DNA of 64,000 nucleotides from CPC320 sp002336405 (GCA_949372595.1 CASIAN010000017.1:25911-89910), one strand, 5' to 3'. Shown: positions 18,478-27,577, counted from the first letter of the stretch. A program made the numbers and translations. The notes: a model not told the origin generated them from the letters alone.

Positions 18478-20280
18478 TTATTTTTCAGAGGTTGATTTTC
18501 CCTTCAACACATAAGTTCCAGGCGCCGCGCACAAAGGTTTAAACACCTCAGACCCAGGTTGTTGCGCCGGAACCAACTTGCCCGATTTTTTCCGCAGCCA
18601 ACTCTCCCACCTAGACCACCACGATCCCTCATGAAACGCAGCATTATCTTGCCATTCATTGTGAGAAAGGCGCATGTCGGTATTTGTATAATGACCATAT
18701 TTCTTTTTTGACGGCGGGTTAATGATCCCACCAATATGACCGGATTGGCTTAATATAAATGTCTTTGAGCGGCTGCCCATTTTGGTAAAGCCCCGATAAC
18801 TGTCTGGCCAGGCCGCTATGTGATCGGTTTCGCACGCTACCGCGCAAAAAGGCACAGTGACATCAGACAGTCGCAACACTTCACCGAAAAGCGTGATCCC
18901 CGATTGTGCAAACTGATCTTGTTGGCAAAGCCAGCGCAAATATTGTACCGTCATTTTCCCTGGCAAGCCGGTCGCATCGCCGTTCCAGTATAAAAGATCA
19001 AAAGCAGGCGGGGTCTCACCGAGCATGTAACTTTTTATCGCTGGACGGTAAATTAAATCGTTGGAACGCAGAAAACTGAACGTTCGCGACAGAATATGCG
19101 ACGGAAGCACACCGTTCTTTTCAACATGCTGTTCAATCCCATCAACAAAATCATCCTGAAGAAACGGCGTGAATTCGCCCTGTTGCGAAAAATCGGTTAG
19201 GGTGGTGAAAAACGTCGCTGATTTAATTGATCTATCACCACGTTTTTTCATCAACGCCAGTACAAGACTTAGCACAGTGCCCGCAATACAATAACCAAGC
19301 GCGTTGACCTGTTTCTGACCCGATATCTGTTTGACGGTACTGATCGCAGCATAGAACCCTTCCGAGATATACTCCTCCAATCCGACCTCATCGTAAGACT
19401 GGTCGGGATTGACCCAACTCACAACAAACACACTATAGCCTTGATCCAAGACCCATTTTATAAAGCTATTTTGTGCCTTGAGATCCAAGATATAAAATTT
19501 GTTTATCCAAGGCGGGAAAATAATCAACGGTGTTTCGCGCACAGTTTCAGTGCTTGGCTGATACTGGATCAGTTCCAACATCCGATTTCGAAATACAACT
19601 TTCCCTGGTGTAGAAGCAATATTGACCCCAAGCTCGAACGCATTTTCATCCGTCAGACGCACAAGTAATTCGCCGTTGTTATGTTCGAGATCTGTGACTA
19701 AATTCTCCAAACCATCGATCAAAGACTGCCCTTCGGTTTCAACCGCTTTTTCAAGTGCGGCGGGATTGGTTGCTAGAAAATTTGTCGGAGACATCAAATC
19801 AATAATCTGGCTGGAAAAATATTCCAAACGTTGTTTTTCAATCGGGTCGAGATCTGAAATTTCATCCACTGCACTGCGAAGTGACGCTGCATTTAAAAAA
19901 TACTGACGCTTGATTAAATTGAAATACGGGTTGTTCTGCCACATCGGATGGGCAAACCGAGGATCGGTCTCTTCCGTCTGCGATGCCTGCTGGCCAGACG
20001 GGGAAACCGTCACTTGTTGGGCTTCGATGAAATGCTGCAGCGACTCGGCCCAAAACGCCACCTGTTGCATATACACCTTTTCAGGATTTTGGACCATTTT
20101 TTGCCAGTAAAGCGCGCTCGCATTGGTAAATACGTCCTGATTTGGCCCACTCAGCTCCTGATTTGGCGCATCACGTTGATTAACTGTGGCCAGCAATCGT
20201 TTGGACAACGAATCAATTCGTGTGATATTATTTGTTATTTTTTTATAATTTTCGGTATTTAAGATGTCGTTTGTTGCCAT
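18478..20280 (-). CDS. phaC: Class I polyhydroxyalkanoate synthase
   Basis: Polymerises (R)-3-hydroxyacyl-CoA into polyester. 600 residues, the class I length. The lipase-like box with the catalytic cysteine is LGYCIAGT. The catalytic Asp lies in ACETDHIAAWPDSY and the His in SQSGHIGGIINPP. The alpha/beta hydrolase core begins near residue 250 (PLIIFPPWINKFYILDL). It is divergent from phaZ, with a PhaR-type site in between. Confidence 0.97.
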   Translation of the reverse strand: MATNDILNTENYKKITNNITRIDSLSKRLLATVNQRDAPNQELSGPNQDVFTNASALYWQKMVQNPEKVYMQQVAFWAESLQHFIEAQQVTVSPSGQQASQTEETDPRFAHPMWQNNPYFNLIKRQYFLNAASLRSAVDEISDLDPIEKQRLEYFSSQIIDLMSPTNFLATNPAALEKAVETEGQSLIDGLENLVTDLEHNNGELLVRLTDENAFELGVNIASTPGKVVFRNRMLELIQYQPSTETVRETPLIIFPPWINKFYILDLKAQNSFIKWVLDQGYSVFVVSWVNPDQSYDEVGLEEYISEGFYAAISTVKQISGQKQVNALGYCIAGTVLSLVLALMKKRGDRSIKSATFFTTLTDFSQQGEFTPFLQDDFVDGIEQHVEKNGVLPSHILSRTFSFLRSNDLIYRPAIKSYMLGETPPAFDLLYWNGDATGLPGKMTVQYLRWLCQQDQFAQSGITLFGEVLRLSDVTVPFCAVACETDHIAAWPDSYRGFTKMGSRSKTFILSQSGHIGGIINPPSKKKYGHYTNTDMRLSHNEWQDNAAFHEGSWWSRWESWLRKKSGKLVPAQQPGSEVFKPLCAAPGTYVLKGKSTSEK

Positions 20281-20304
20281 TCTTAAATATTCCCCGTAAG
20301 TTCG

Positions 20305-20315
20305 CTGCTATGCAG
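20305..20315. promoter_or_regulatory. PhaR-type operator between phaC and phaZ
   Basis: CTGC-TAT-GCAG, an exact CTGC-N3-GCAG dyad 25 bases upstream of the phaC start in the 103-base divergent region. It could control synthase and depolymerase together. Confidence 0.7.
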
Positions 20316-20383
20316 CATAACCGTACAATAGTCTGTACGGCAAGACCAATGAATTTACATTACCCACCGCTTTGGAGCCGAAG

Positions 20384-21658
20384 ATGCGCTATATGGCAAT
20401 TTACGATTTAATGGAAACCGCCCGAAACACGAACCAGTGGTTGGGTGCCACAGCCAAAGCGATGGCGGGATATCCGATGTTCAACTGCACTCACAACCCG
20501 GCCCTAGAATGGATGGGCGCATGGGGCGAAGTGACCGAACGGTCTTTTTCACGGATTGCGACAAAACCAGATTGGAATATTACCTCATTGACGTGCGATG
20601 ACGGGCGCGACCATCTGGTGACAGTTGAAACAATTTGCCAAGCCGCGTTTGGCGATCTGATCCATTTCAAAGTACAGAATCGCAAACCTGCCGCCCGAAA
20701 AGTTTTGCTGGTTGCCCCGATGTCAGGCCATTATGCAACCCTACTGCGCTCAACCGTCATCAGCCTGATCCCCGATTGCGAGGTCTATGTGACCGACTGG
20801 CACAATGCCCGCGACATCCCAGTGAGCGCCGGAAAGTTCGACGTCGAGGATTATACACTCTACATCGTGGACTTTATGCGCCGGCTCGGACCAGAAATTC
20901 ACGTGATCGCCGTCTGTCAACCCGTACCACTTGTTCTTGCCGCCACCGCATATCTTGCCGAAGAAGATCCAACTGCACAGCCCCATAGCTTGACCCTGAT
21001 CGGCGGTCCCGTCGATCCAGATGCCACGCCGACCGACGTGACGGATTTCGGCCGCCGTGTCACAATGGGGCAATTGGAAGAGACGATGATCCAACGCGTC
21101 GGATTCAAATTTAACGGCGTCGGTCGCAAAGTCTACCCAGGCCTGCTCCAGCTAACCTCATTTATTTCAATGAATGCCGAACGTCACCAAAAGGCGTTTT
21201 CCGATCAAGTGATGGCTGTGGCCAAAGGTGAGGCCTCAGAACATGATGCTCACAACCGGTTTTACGATGAATATCTCGCCGTCATGGACATGACAGCTGA
21301 ATTTTATCTCTCAACGGTCCAACGCATTTTCAAAAACCGTGAAATCGCTGAGAACCGTTTTTCCGTGAACGGGAAACTAGTGGATTTCGCAAATATTACC
21401 ACGGTTGCAATTAAAACTGTCGAGGGTGCGAAAGACGACATATCCGCCCCAGGTCAATGTATTGCAGCGCTTGATCTTTGCACAAGCTTGCCCGAGACAA
21501 TGAAGGCCAGCCACGTCGAAAGCGAGGCTGGGCACTATGGGATTTTTGCGGGCAAAAGCTGGCGCAACAACATCCGACCGATGGTCTTAGATTTCATTGA
21601 CGCAAATAGTGCCCCAAGCCGACCTGAAAGCACCGCCAATAAAACAAAAGTTAAATAA
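20384..21658 (+). CDS. phaZ: Intracellular polyhydroxyalkanoate depolymerase
   Basis: Mobilises stored polyester. 424 residues, intracellular type: no signal peptide, and a cysteine nucleophile in VIAVCQPVPLVL (about Cys178), with SEAGHYGIFAGKSWR near the C-terminus providing the His. The ATG at 20384 (MRYMAIYD) is chosen over an upstream in-frame TTG because GGAG stands 6 bases before it. Divergent from phaC. Confidence 0.95.
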   Translation: MRYMAIYDLMETARNTNQWLGATAKAMAGYPMFNCTHNPALEWMGAWGEVTERSFSRIATKPDWNITSLTCDDGRDHLVTVETICQAAFGDLIHFKVQNRKPAARKVLLVAPMSGHYATLLRSTVISLIPDCEVYVTDWHNARDIPVSAGKFDVEDYTLYIVDFMRRLGPEIHVIAVCQPVPLVLAATAYLAEEDPTAQPHSLTLIGGPVDPDATPTDVTDFGRRVTMGQLEETMIQRVGFKFNGVGRKVYPGLLQLTSFISMNAERHQKAFSDQVMAVAKGEASEHDAHNRFYDEYLAVMDMTAEFYLSTVQRIFKNREIAENRFSVNGKLVDFANITTVAIKTVEGAKDDISAPGQCIAALDLCTSLPETMKASHVESEAGHYGIFAGKSWRNNIRPMVLDFIDANSAPSRPESTANKTKVK

Positions 21659-21878
21659 AACAGCCAGTAGGAAATCCACCATCTGACTGCTGAGCGGTAT
21701 GCGCAAGTGGGCCCTATCTGTACCTGCCACTCTGGCAAAGTTTTATAGAAGCGCCAAGGCATTGCCCCCAATTTTTTATCGGTTTGGCGCTTCAGTAACT
21801 CAAACGGATAGACCCATGTGTCATAGATCAAACCAGGGCACGTCAAAGAGCCAATGCTCTTCGACTGGTGCAGTATAA

Positions 21879-22775
21879 CTACGCTTGAGCCAACATGCCA
21901 CGATCGCGTGCCAGACTTTGCATCCGCATCTGTAACTTTTCAAACGCCCGCACTTCAATTTGCCGAATGCGTTCGCGACTTACGCTATATTGTACACTCA
22001 AATCTTCGAGCGTAAGCGGTTGATCCCGCAGGCGACGATTGGTCAAAATATCCTGTTCGCGTTCGTTCAGCACAGTCATTGCTTCGGTCATTAAGGCGCG
22101 CCTTATCTCAAGCTCGTCAGACGCCTCGTAATCACCTGCCTGATCGGCGCTCTCGTCTTCCAGCCAATCCTGCCACTGCATAGAGCCCTCGCCCTCACTG
22201 CCAACGGTGGCATTCAGGGACGCGTCTCCCCCTGATAGACGGCGGTTCATGCTAATCACTTCGGCCTCAGTCACCCCTAAATCATTAGCAATTCGCGTGA
22301 CTTTTTCGGGATGTAAATCCCCCTCTTCCAACGCACCGATCCGGGCCTTGGCTTTGCGCAGGTTGAAAAACAACTTTTTCTGCGCACCAGTGGTTCCAAG
22401 TTTCACCAGTGACCAGCTGCGCAAGACATATTCCTGAATGCTGGCGCGAATCCACCACATGGCATAGGTCGCAAGCCGAAAGCCTTTTTCAGGATCAAAC
22501 CGTTTTACCGCCTGCATCAATCCGACATTGGCCTCTGAGATAACTTCAGCCTGTGGCAGACCATAGCCCCGATACCCCATTGCGATTTTTGCCGCCAGAC
22601 GCAGATGACTGGTGACCATTTTATGCGCCGCCTCAGTGTCTTGTTCTTCGACCCACCGCTTAGCCAACATATATTCTTCTTCCGGCTCAAGCATCGGAAA
22701 TTTGCGAATCTGTTGCAGATATCGGCTTAGGCCACCTTCCGGAGAAGGGGCTGGGAGATTTGTGTAAGTGCTCAT
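21879..22775 (-). CDS. rpoH: RNA polymerase heat-shock sigma factor
   Basis: 298 residues. Sigma-70 regions 2 and 4 are clear (EANVGLMQAVKRFDPEKGFR, LATYAMWWIRASIQEYVL, then SVSRERIRQIEVRAFEKLQ). The RpoH box QKKLFFNLRKAK separates it from RpoD and RpoS. Rhodobacteraceae often have two rpoH genes; which one this is cannot be told. Its upstream region holds a short GGTTCA-CTTC-TGAACC hairpin (22814-22829) in the leader. Confidence 0.95.
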   Translation of the reverse strand: MSTYTNLPAPSPEGGLSRYLQQIRKFPMLEPEEEYMLAKRWVEEQDTEAAHKMVTSHLRLAAKIAMGYRGYGLPQAEVISEANVGLMQAVKRFDPEKGFRLATYAMWWIRASIQEYVLRSWSLVKLGTTGAQKKLFFNLRKAKARIGALEEGDLHPEKVTRIANDLGVTEAEVISMNRRLSGGDASLNATVGSEGEGSMQWQDWLEDESADQAGDYEASDELEIRRALMTEAMTVLNEREQDILTNRRLRDQPLTLEDLSVQYSVSRERIRQIEVRAFEKLQMRMQSLARDRGMLAQA

Positions 22776-22925
22776 GCTAAGCTCCAGATCAAACGATTGT
22801 TGTACTATACTTAAGGTTCACTTCTGAACCGTTCAACCACTAGAAAGATGAAAAAATCGTGAACGAGCGATTGACACCGCTCAGACTGAAACTGAACTCA
22901 TTACCAATCAGACACAAAAAGCGGT

Positions 22926-23924
22926 TCATCCACGCAGGACGGCGATCAGCTGTTCCATGTCAGCGGGAATGGGTGCCTCAAACCGCATACTTTCATGAGA
23001 GCCTGGGTGTATGAAACCCAGAACCGCCGCATGAAGCGCTTGGCGTGGAAAGATCCTTACCCTGTCAAGCGCGTCTGCCGAAACCGCTTTGGGGGAAAGC
23101 TTGCGCCGTCCGCCGTAAACCGGATCACCGATCAACCCATGTCCAGCGTGCGCCATATGCACCCTGATTTGATGGGTGCGGCCGGTCTCGAGCCAGCATT
23201 CGATCAAGGATGCGGCAATCGGGGTGCCAAAGCGCTCGACAATTCGCGCCCTAGTCACCGCATGGCGACCACCTTGAAACAACACCGCCTGACGCTGGCG
23301 GTCGGTCTTGTGACGCGCCAGTTGGGTCGTCATCCGCATGATGGTTCCAGACTCAAAATTAACCCCCTTGACGCCACGCAGACGCGGATCATTGGCGTCA
23401 GGCGCCCCGAATACTACCGCGCGGTAATAACGCTCGACCTTATGAGCCTCGAATTGGGCGGCCAATCCATGATGCGCCCGATCAGTTTTAGCCACCACCA
23501 ACAGCCCACTGGTATTCTTGTCGATACGGTGCACAATACCGGGGCGCTTTTGTCCGCCTACCCCCGAGAGGCTGTCACCGCAATGATGCAGCAATGCGTT
23601 GACCAACGTGCCATCAGGGGATCCGGGGGCCGGGTGCACGACCATGCCAACGGCCTTATTGATCACCACCAGATCATCGTCTTCAAACACCACATCCAGC
23701 GGAATGTCCTGTGGACCGATGTGGCTGTCTTGAACTTGCGGCACTGTAATTTCAACGGCATCACCAGCGGCAATTTTTTGGGTCTGATCGGTGACGGTCT
23801 GTCCGTTTATCAACACAGCCCCCTCGGCGATTAACCGTGACAACCGGGTGCGCGATAATACGGCTTGCGCTGGTACATCGCGCGCAAGCGCCTTATCAAG
23901 GCGTTGCGGCGGGTCTTCCGCCAC
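22926..23924 (-). CDS. rluD: RluA/RluD-family 23S rRNA pseudouridine synthase
   Basis: Isomerises specific uridines in 23S rRNA. 332 residues: an N-terminal S4 domain (LSRTRLSRLIAEGAVLINGQ) and a catalytic domain with the active Asp in HRIDKNTSGLLVVAKT. The GTG at 23924 is taken as the start, but in-frame sequence upstream (TSKIEFTV) reads like family sequence and has no standard start codon, so the true N-terminus is uncertain. The divergent DUF6476 gene starts 26 bases away. Confidence 0.9.
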   Translation of the reverse strand: MAEDPPQRLDKALARDVPAQAVLSRTRLSRLIAEGAVLINGQTVTDQTQKIAAGDAVEITVPQVQDSHIGPQDIPLDVVFEDDDLVVINKAVGMVVHPAPGSPDGTLVNALLHHCGDSLSGVGGQKRPGIVHRIDKNTSGLLVVAKTDRAHHGLAAQFEAHKVERYYRAVVFGAPDANDPRLRGVKGVNFESGTIMRMTTQLARHKTDRQRQAVLFQGGRHAVTRARIVERFGTPIAASLIECWLETGRTHQIRVHMAHAGHGLIGDPVYGGRRKLSPKAVSADALDRVRIFPRQALHAAVLGFIHPGSHESMRFEAPIPADMEQLIAVLRG

Positions 23925-23949
23925 GGTGAATTCAATTTTGGACGTGTTA

Positions 23950-24270
23950 ATGGAACCTTCTCCTCAGCCCGCGCTTACCCCGGCGCATCTTGTATTTTTG
24001 CGGCGGTTAGTCACCGCGCTGACTGCAACGATGATCGCCGGTATGATAATCATCATCACGCTATTTGTCATCCGTTTCTCGGGCGAAAAGAATGACCGCG
24101 ACACCGCATCTGACATCACCCTGCCCGACCGCATTACCTTGCCACAAGGTACAACCGCCATCGCCTTTACCCAAGGGCCCGACTGGTACGCTGTGGTGAC
24201 CAGCGACAACCGCATATTAATTTTCAACCGCGCCACAGGAGCGCTGCAGCAAAGCGTTGTGTTGGAGTGA
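23950..24270 (+). CDS. DUF6476 family membrane protein
   Basis: 106 residues with one transmembrane segment near 17-40 (LTATMIAGMIIIITLFVIRF) and a short outer beta-rich part (QGTTAIAFTQGPDWYAVVTS, NRILIFNRATGAL). This matches the small family found beside rluD in Rhodobacteraceae. Function unknown. The ATG at 23950 is used; the frame is open upstream but that part is antisense to rluD. Confidence 0.8.
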   Translation: MEPSPQPALTPAHLVFLRRLVTALTATMIAGMIIIITLFVIRFSGEKNDRDTASDITLPDRITLPQGTTAIAFTQGPDWYAVVTSDNRILIFNRATGALQQSVVLE

Positions 24271-24285
24271 CACGCTAGGGAAAAG

Positions 24286-24362
24286 TGGTACCGCCTCCCC
24301 GGCTTGAACGGGGGACCTCTGGATCCACAATCCAGCGCTCTAACCAACTGAGCTAAGGCGGC
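24286..24362 (-). tRNA. tRNA-His (anticodon GTG)
   Basis: 77 nt including CCA. The anticodon loop TTGTGGA lies in CTGGA/TCCAG. The acceptor stem GCCGCCT pairs with AGGCGGT, the discriminator is A73, and the base before position 1 is T, so no G-1 is encoded. This atypical form is known from alphaproteobacteria. Confidence 0.96.
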
Positions 24363-25171
24363 AACATATGCGGAACTACACCATATATCGCAGAAGCGTC
24401 AAGCCGAATTTACACCGCTCATGGCGGTATTATCACCCGTCCACTCTTGCGTAGACCACGGGTATAATTTTTCCCCAACCCAAAGACAAAACGGCCTAAA
24501 CACCAAAAGGCAAGACTGGTCGCGCGGGTTTATTTTCTAAAACAAAGAGCTGATTATTTCCCTTTCGGCACCCGACGTGCTGCCAAAATTCAGTCGATGA
24601 GACAGAGGCAAGGGTGTTGGCTAAAATAGATCTTTTGCACATCACCGTCTGAATTTCAGTCAAAAATATCTTGGGATAAAGTACTGATATTTACAACCTG
24701 CGCTAGACGGTAAAGTTTTCTTTTAAGTCACCACAAAGAGTGATGAGTTGGTGTATCGAAAACAATGCACTCATCGTTTCCTAAGGTCTGCTTTTGGATA
24801 AATACAAGGATCTGTCCCACGCTTGTTTTGCTCATCCAGCATACTCCTGTAGGCCGGTGAAAACTGCGCAAGCCGGTGAGAAACTGCCCACAACACCTTG
24901 TTTGCAGCGCCATAGATAGGAGCGTTGGCTTTGGCGACAACTCCATTGGTAAAATCAGGGTATATGTATTGCTCAAATCGCCGCCTTTCGTTCAAAACCG
25001 TTCCCCTGCACGACGATAACCTTACGACGCCAACTTGCGCCGAAGCACCATCAAACAATACTTTAACACGACGCATGAGGGCCTGTGCGCCGTGACTGAT
25101 CCCAAATGCCAAAGCCTTGCAGAACCGAGCGGAACACGCTAGCACACCAACCAGTATCAGGAACGGGTCCC
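24363..25171. other. Intergenic region with at most one doubtful gene
   Basis: About 800 bases between tRNA-His and the DUF6324 gene. Apart from the weak minus-strand frame at 24771-25076, I see no gene, RNA or repeat in it. Confidence 0.5.
24771..25076 (-). CDS. Hypothetical protein, doubtful
   Basis: 101 residues from the ATG at 25076 (MRRVKVLFDGASAQVG). It has no recognised domain and no clear ribosome-binding site. The composition (ANKVLWAVSHRLAQFSPAYR) looks protein-like, and it may be the tail of a decayed gene. The open frame extends to 25205, where it runs antisense to the DUF6324 gene. Confidence 0.25.
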   Translation of the reverse strand: MRRVKVLFDGASAQVGVVRLSSCRGTVLNERRRFEQYIYPDFTNGVVAKANAPIYGAANKVLWAVSHRLAQFSPAYRSMLDEQNKRGTDPCIYPKADLRKR

Positions 25172-25369
25172 ATGGGTATAGACACAGAACGCGACATCGA
25201 GGCAAATCTGCAAATCGGTCCTACGGATCAGGCTATGGTCAGAATTTTCGTCTCCGCTGGATCACTGGAAATTCCAATGGATTTTACCGCCGACGAAGCC
25301 GAGGAAATCGCCGAAGAAATTCGTGCAGCGGCTGCAACAGTCCGGCAGGCAAAGCCCAAAAAACGCTAG
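25172..25369 (+). CDS. DUF6324 family small protein
   Basis: 65 residues, acidic, no membrane segment (MGIDTERDIEANLQIGPTDQ, with ADEAEEIAEEIRAAAATVRQ at the end). It fits a short conserved family of Rhodobacteraceae with unknown role. The start at 25172 has AGGAAC about 10 bases upstream. Its stop overlaps the convergent mmcB gene by four bases. Confidence 0.75.
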   Translation: MGIDTERDIEANLQIGPTDQAMVRIFVSAGSLEIPMDFTADEAEEIAEEIRAAAATVRQAKPKKR

Positions 25370-25818
25370 GCCGACCTCATGGCGTCTGGATCGGTCACAC
25401 GTTGTAACCGTCGCGCCGCAGCCATGGCAAAGCGCAGCATCAAGGCCTTGCGCCGGGCGCCGGCAAGCGGCTTTAGCGCACCTTCCCGTATAATTTCGGC
25501 GTCAAAGCCGTCAGCAATTATCAAACCGCTCTCCGTGGGTAGTAAATCAGTGGGAAAATCTGCATTCACTGCCCAAAAATATTGATCACACCACTCCAGA
25601 TAGCCAGCCCACTTGCGATCGGTTTGAAAATCATTTCGCGACGATTTACACTCGACAAGCCAAAACTCACCACGCGGACCAAGTGCCATAACATCCGCCC
25701 GTAACCCTCTGATCGGAGTAAATTCTTGGAGTGTTACAAATCCGTGGCTATGCAGGTGCCGCGTAACACCTCGGGCCAGAATCTGTCCAGGCTGCAGGTC
25801 ATTTATCATATGACACAT
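25366..25818 (-). CDS. mmcB: MmcB family DNA repair protein
   Basis: 150 residues. A PD-(D/E)xK nuclease-like core is visible (LRADVMALGPRGEFWLVECK, SSRNDFQTDRKWAGYLEWCD, with Asp, Glu and Lys in order). MmcB is linked to mitomycin C resistance and SOS induction in Caulobacter (established knowledge). A GTTC-N7-GTTC LexA box lies just upstream. Two starts are possible, ATG 25818 or ATG 25809 (MINDLQPGQ); neither has a clear ribosome-binding site. Confidence 0.88.
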   Translation of the reverse strand: MCHMINDLQPGQILARGVTRHLHSHGFVTLQEFTPIRGLRADVMALGPRGEFWLVECKSSRNDFQTDRKWAGYLEWCDQYFWAVNADFPTDLLPTESGLIIADGFDAEIIREGALKPLAGARRKALMLRFAMAAARRLQRVTDPDAMRSA

Positions 25819-25821
25819 TTA

Positions 25822-25836
25822 GAACAAACAAAGAAC
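25822..25836 (-). promoter_or_regulatory. LexA (SOS) box of mmcB
   Basis: GTTC-TTTGTTT-GTTC on the gene strand, an exact match to the alphaproteobacterial direct-repeat LexA site GTTC-N7-GTTC, 3 bases upstream of the longest mmcB start. Confidence 0.85.
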
Positions 25837-25886
25837 AACGTCAATTGAGTCTTGCGAAACACACTACAAAGGATTAGTGTATTTTT

Positions 25887-26047
25887 TGGCGGGTGCTGTC
25901 CTTCTCGTGTACGGTTGCATTCCAGTGGCCTTAAGCAATTCCGAGGGAGCTGGCTCTGTTCTGGTCCTGGCTTGATTACCTGGCGCCCACCTGTACATAC
26001 AGGTCCTCGGGAATGAGATAACCAAACGGTTGCGTACGGGCCCGCCA
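25887..26047. ncRNA. Candidate structured RNA, possibly 6S-like
   Basis: Nested complementary segments span 161 nt. TGGCGGG (25887-25893) pairs with CCCGCCA (26041-26047). ATTCCGAGG (25938-25946) pairs with CCTCGGGAAT (26005-26014) with one bulge. A hairpin ACCTGTA-CA-TACAGGT lies at 25989-26004. A closing stem, a large unpaired middle and a long terminal stem is the outline of 6S RNA, and the length fits. Strand is undetermined and no terminator is clear. No protein family is recognisable here, though two minus-strand frames happen to be open. Confidence 0.4.
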
Positions 26048-26450
26048 CTCTTAAAGACAAGTGTGTACCGCTGCCGCTTTGCCACAGAGGTCGGTAATTA
26101 GGTATATATCTAGGAAATCAAATATGTGCCGTACGAGCTTGGTTTGTTTGACTGGTGATGCAAAAGCAAGCAAGGCACTGTAATCGGGCAAAGGGTTTTC
26201 GTTCGCATGCCTATCAAGCTGGCTCAACTGTTTAAAAGATATTTGGCCAAAAGCAGTCTCGATGTTTACGCTAGCCAAAACTTTTAAATATCCGTGCCAT
26301 CCAATGAAACCGCGCGCGGCGGGTTCGCATCCTCGTGTCGCTGATTTTAGGATAGGGAGGGCGCGGACATGACTGATCTGTGTGTGAAAGAACTCGTTTG
26401 CCCCGTTGGCCAAATTCATGGTGAGTACTTTTTAAAAAGAGGATATAATC
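26048..26450. other. Intergenic region without a recognised gene
   Basis: About 400 bases. A minus-strand frame (26051-26419) is open, but it has no recognisable family sequence and no ribosome-binding site. I see nothing else. Confidence 0.5.
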
Positions 26451-27253
26451 ATGAGTGATAGGCTGGTTATGGCGATTACCCAAAGTCATGTCACCGCAGA
26501 CATCAAAGGAAACAGCCGGCATATTTGTGAACTGATGATCCAAGCCAGAGATGTCGGTGCGCGTCTGATACACCTTCCTGAAGCGGCTCTATCCAGATAT
26601 GTCAAATCACAGAGCCCAACCTGGGGTTCCGTAGATTGGGATGAGGGTGAAGACGGGCTGATCAGGATTATACACCGGCGCGCCGACTTGAAATATGGAC
26701 TGTTGTAGGATGCAATCATCGAATGGCGCGGCCCAACCGACCGCGCAACAGCTTGTTCGTCATCTCTGACAAAGGCACGCTTATAACCAGATACGACAAA
26801 AGGTATTGTTCTCACAGCGAAATCACAGATTGGTATTCGGCTGGCCATCACGCAAAAGTATTTTCGGGTGATGGTTTCAGGATTGGCTGCGCCCTGTGTA
26901 TTGAAATGCAGTTTTCCAAAGTATTCAGGCAGTATGAACAATTAGATGTCGATTGCGTTGTGTTTTCTGCTTTCTCTGATGACCGAATGTTCTGGACACA
27001 AGCGCAGGGTCATGCTGCCACCAACAATTTATGGGTTAGTGTCACCACGCCCACTCAATTTGGCACTGCTTTGCAGGGTGGGCTTATAGGCCCGCATGGA
27101 TATGGTTTAGCGCGATGTGAGGCAAAGCTGACCGCGCAATTGTTTAGGGTAAAGCTGAACAAAAAATCACCTGATTTACATGTCGCGCTCACAAAAGCGC
27201 GCCCTTGGCGTCGCAAAGCAAGATCGCGAGACATGTATAAATCCGACACATAG
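26451..27253 (+). pseudogene. Carbon-nitrogen hydrolase (nitrilase superfamily) gene with one frameshift
   Basis: The first frame (26451-26708) starts MSDRLVMAITQSHVTADIKG and carries the catalytic Glu (HLPEAALSRY). After KYG near 26700 it meets TAG, while a frame consistent with a one-base loss continues VVGCNHRMARPNRPRNSLFV to 27253. That part carries the catalytic Lys (YDKRYCS) and Cys (IGCALCIEM). All three triad residues thus remain, and only one lesion is seen. An AGAGGATATAATC stretch precedes the ATG. It may be a fresh pseudogene or a sequencing error. Confidence 0.82.
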
Positions 27254-27577
27254 AACGCAATTGCCCCTGCAGGTCTGAAAATTACCAAATTGAGACCCAA
27301 GCGGGGTGCAGATCATTTGTGAGCTATTGCCGCAAACGACAAGATACCCTCTTCAATAACATGTTCAAGCAGACCCAGTACATTCAGATTTGACTTGCGG
27401 GGCTTCACAATCCAACGCCTTGGTGACCGTCAAAACGGTAACAACGATACAAACCCAGCCCATAACACACTTGCCAAGATCAGAGCCATCATATTGGTCA
27501 AATTGTCTGGTTCAGGCGCAAAGATCACGGCTTAAAGTAGTGTATACAGGAACACAAACAGTAGGACCGTCAGATGT
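27254..27577. other. Intergenic region after the nitrilase-family gene
   Basis: 324 bases. On the minus strand a short hydrophobic stretch is readable (NMMALILASVLWAGFVSLLPF), ending in a stop. It could be the remnant of a small membrane protein downstream of nusB. Nothing else is visible. Confidence 0.4.

Noticed and set aside
21535..21846. Minus-strand open frame between phaZ and rpoH
   Set aside because: Overlaps the solid phaZ C-terminus by over 120 bases and shows no recognised domain or ribosome-binding site. The part at 21660-21846 might be a relic but cannot be supported.
24771..25205. Full 144-codon minus-strand frame starting at 25205
   Set aside because: Its first third is antisense to the DUF6324 start; only the shorter part from 25076 was kept, at low confidence.
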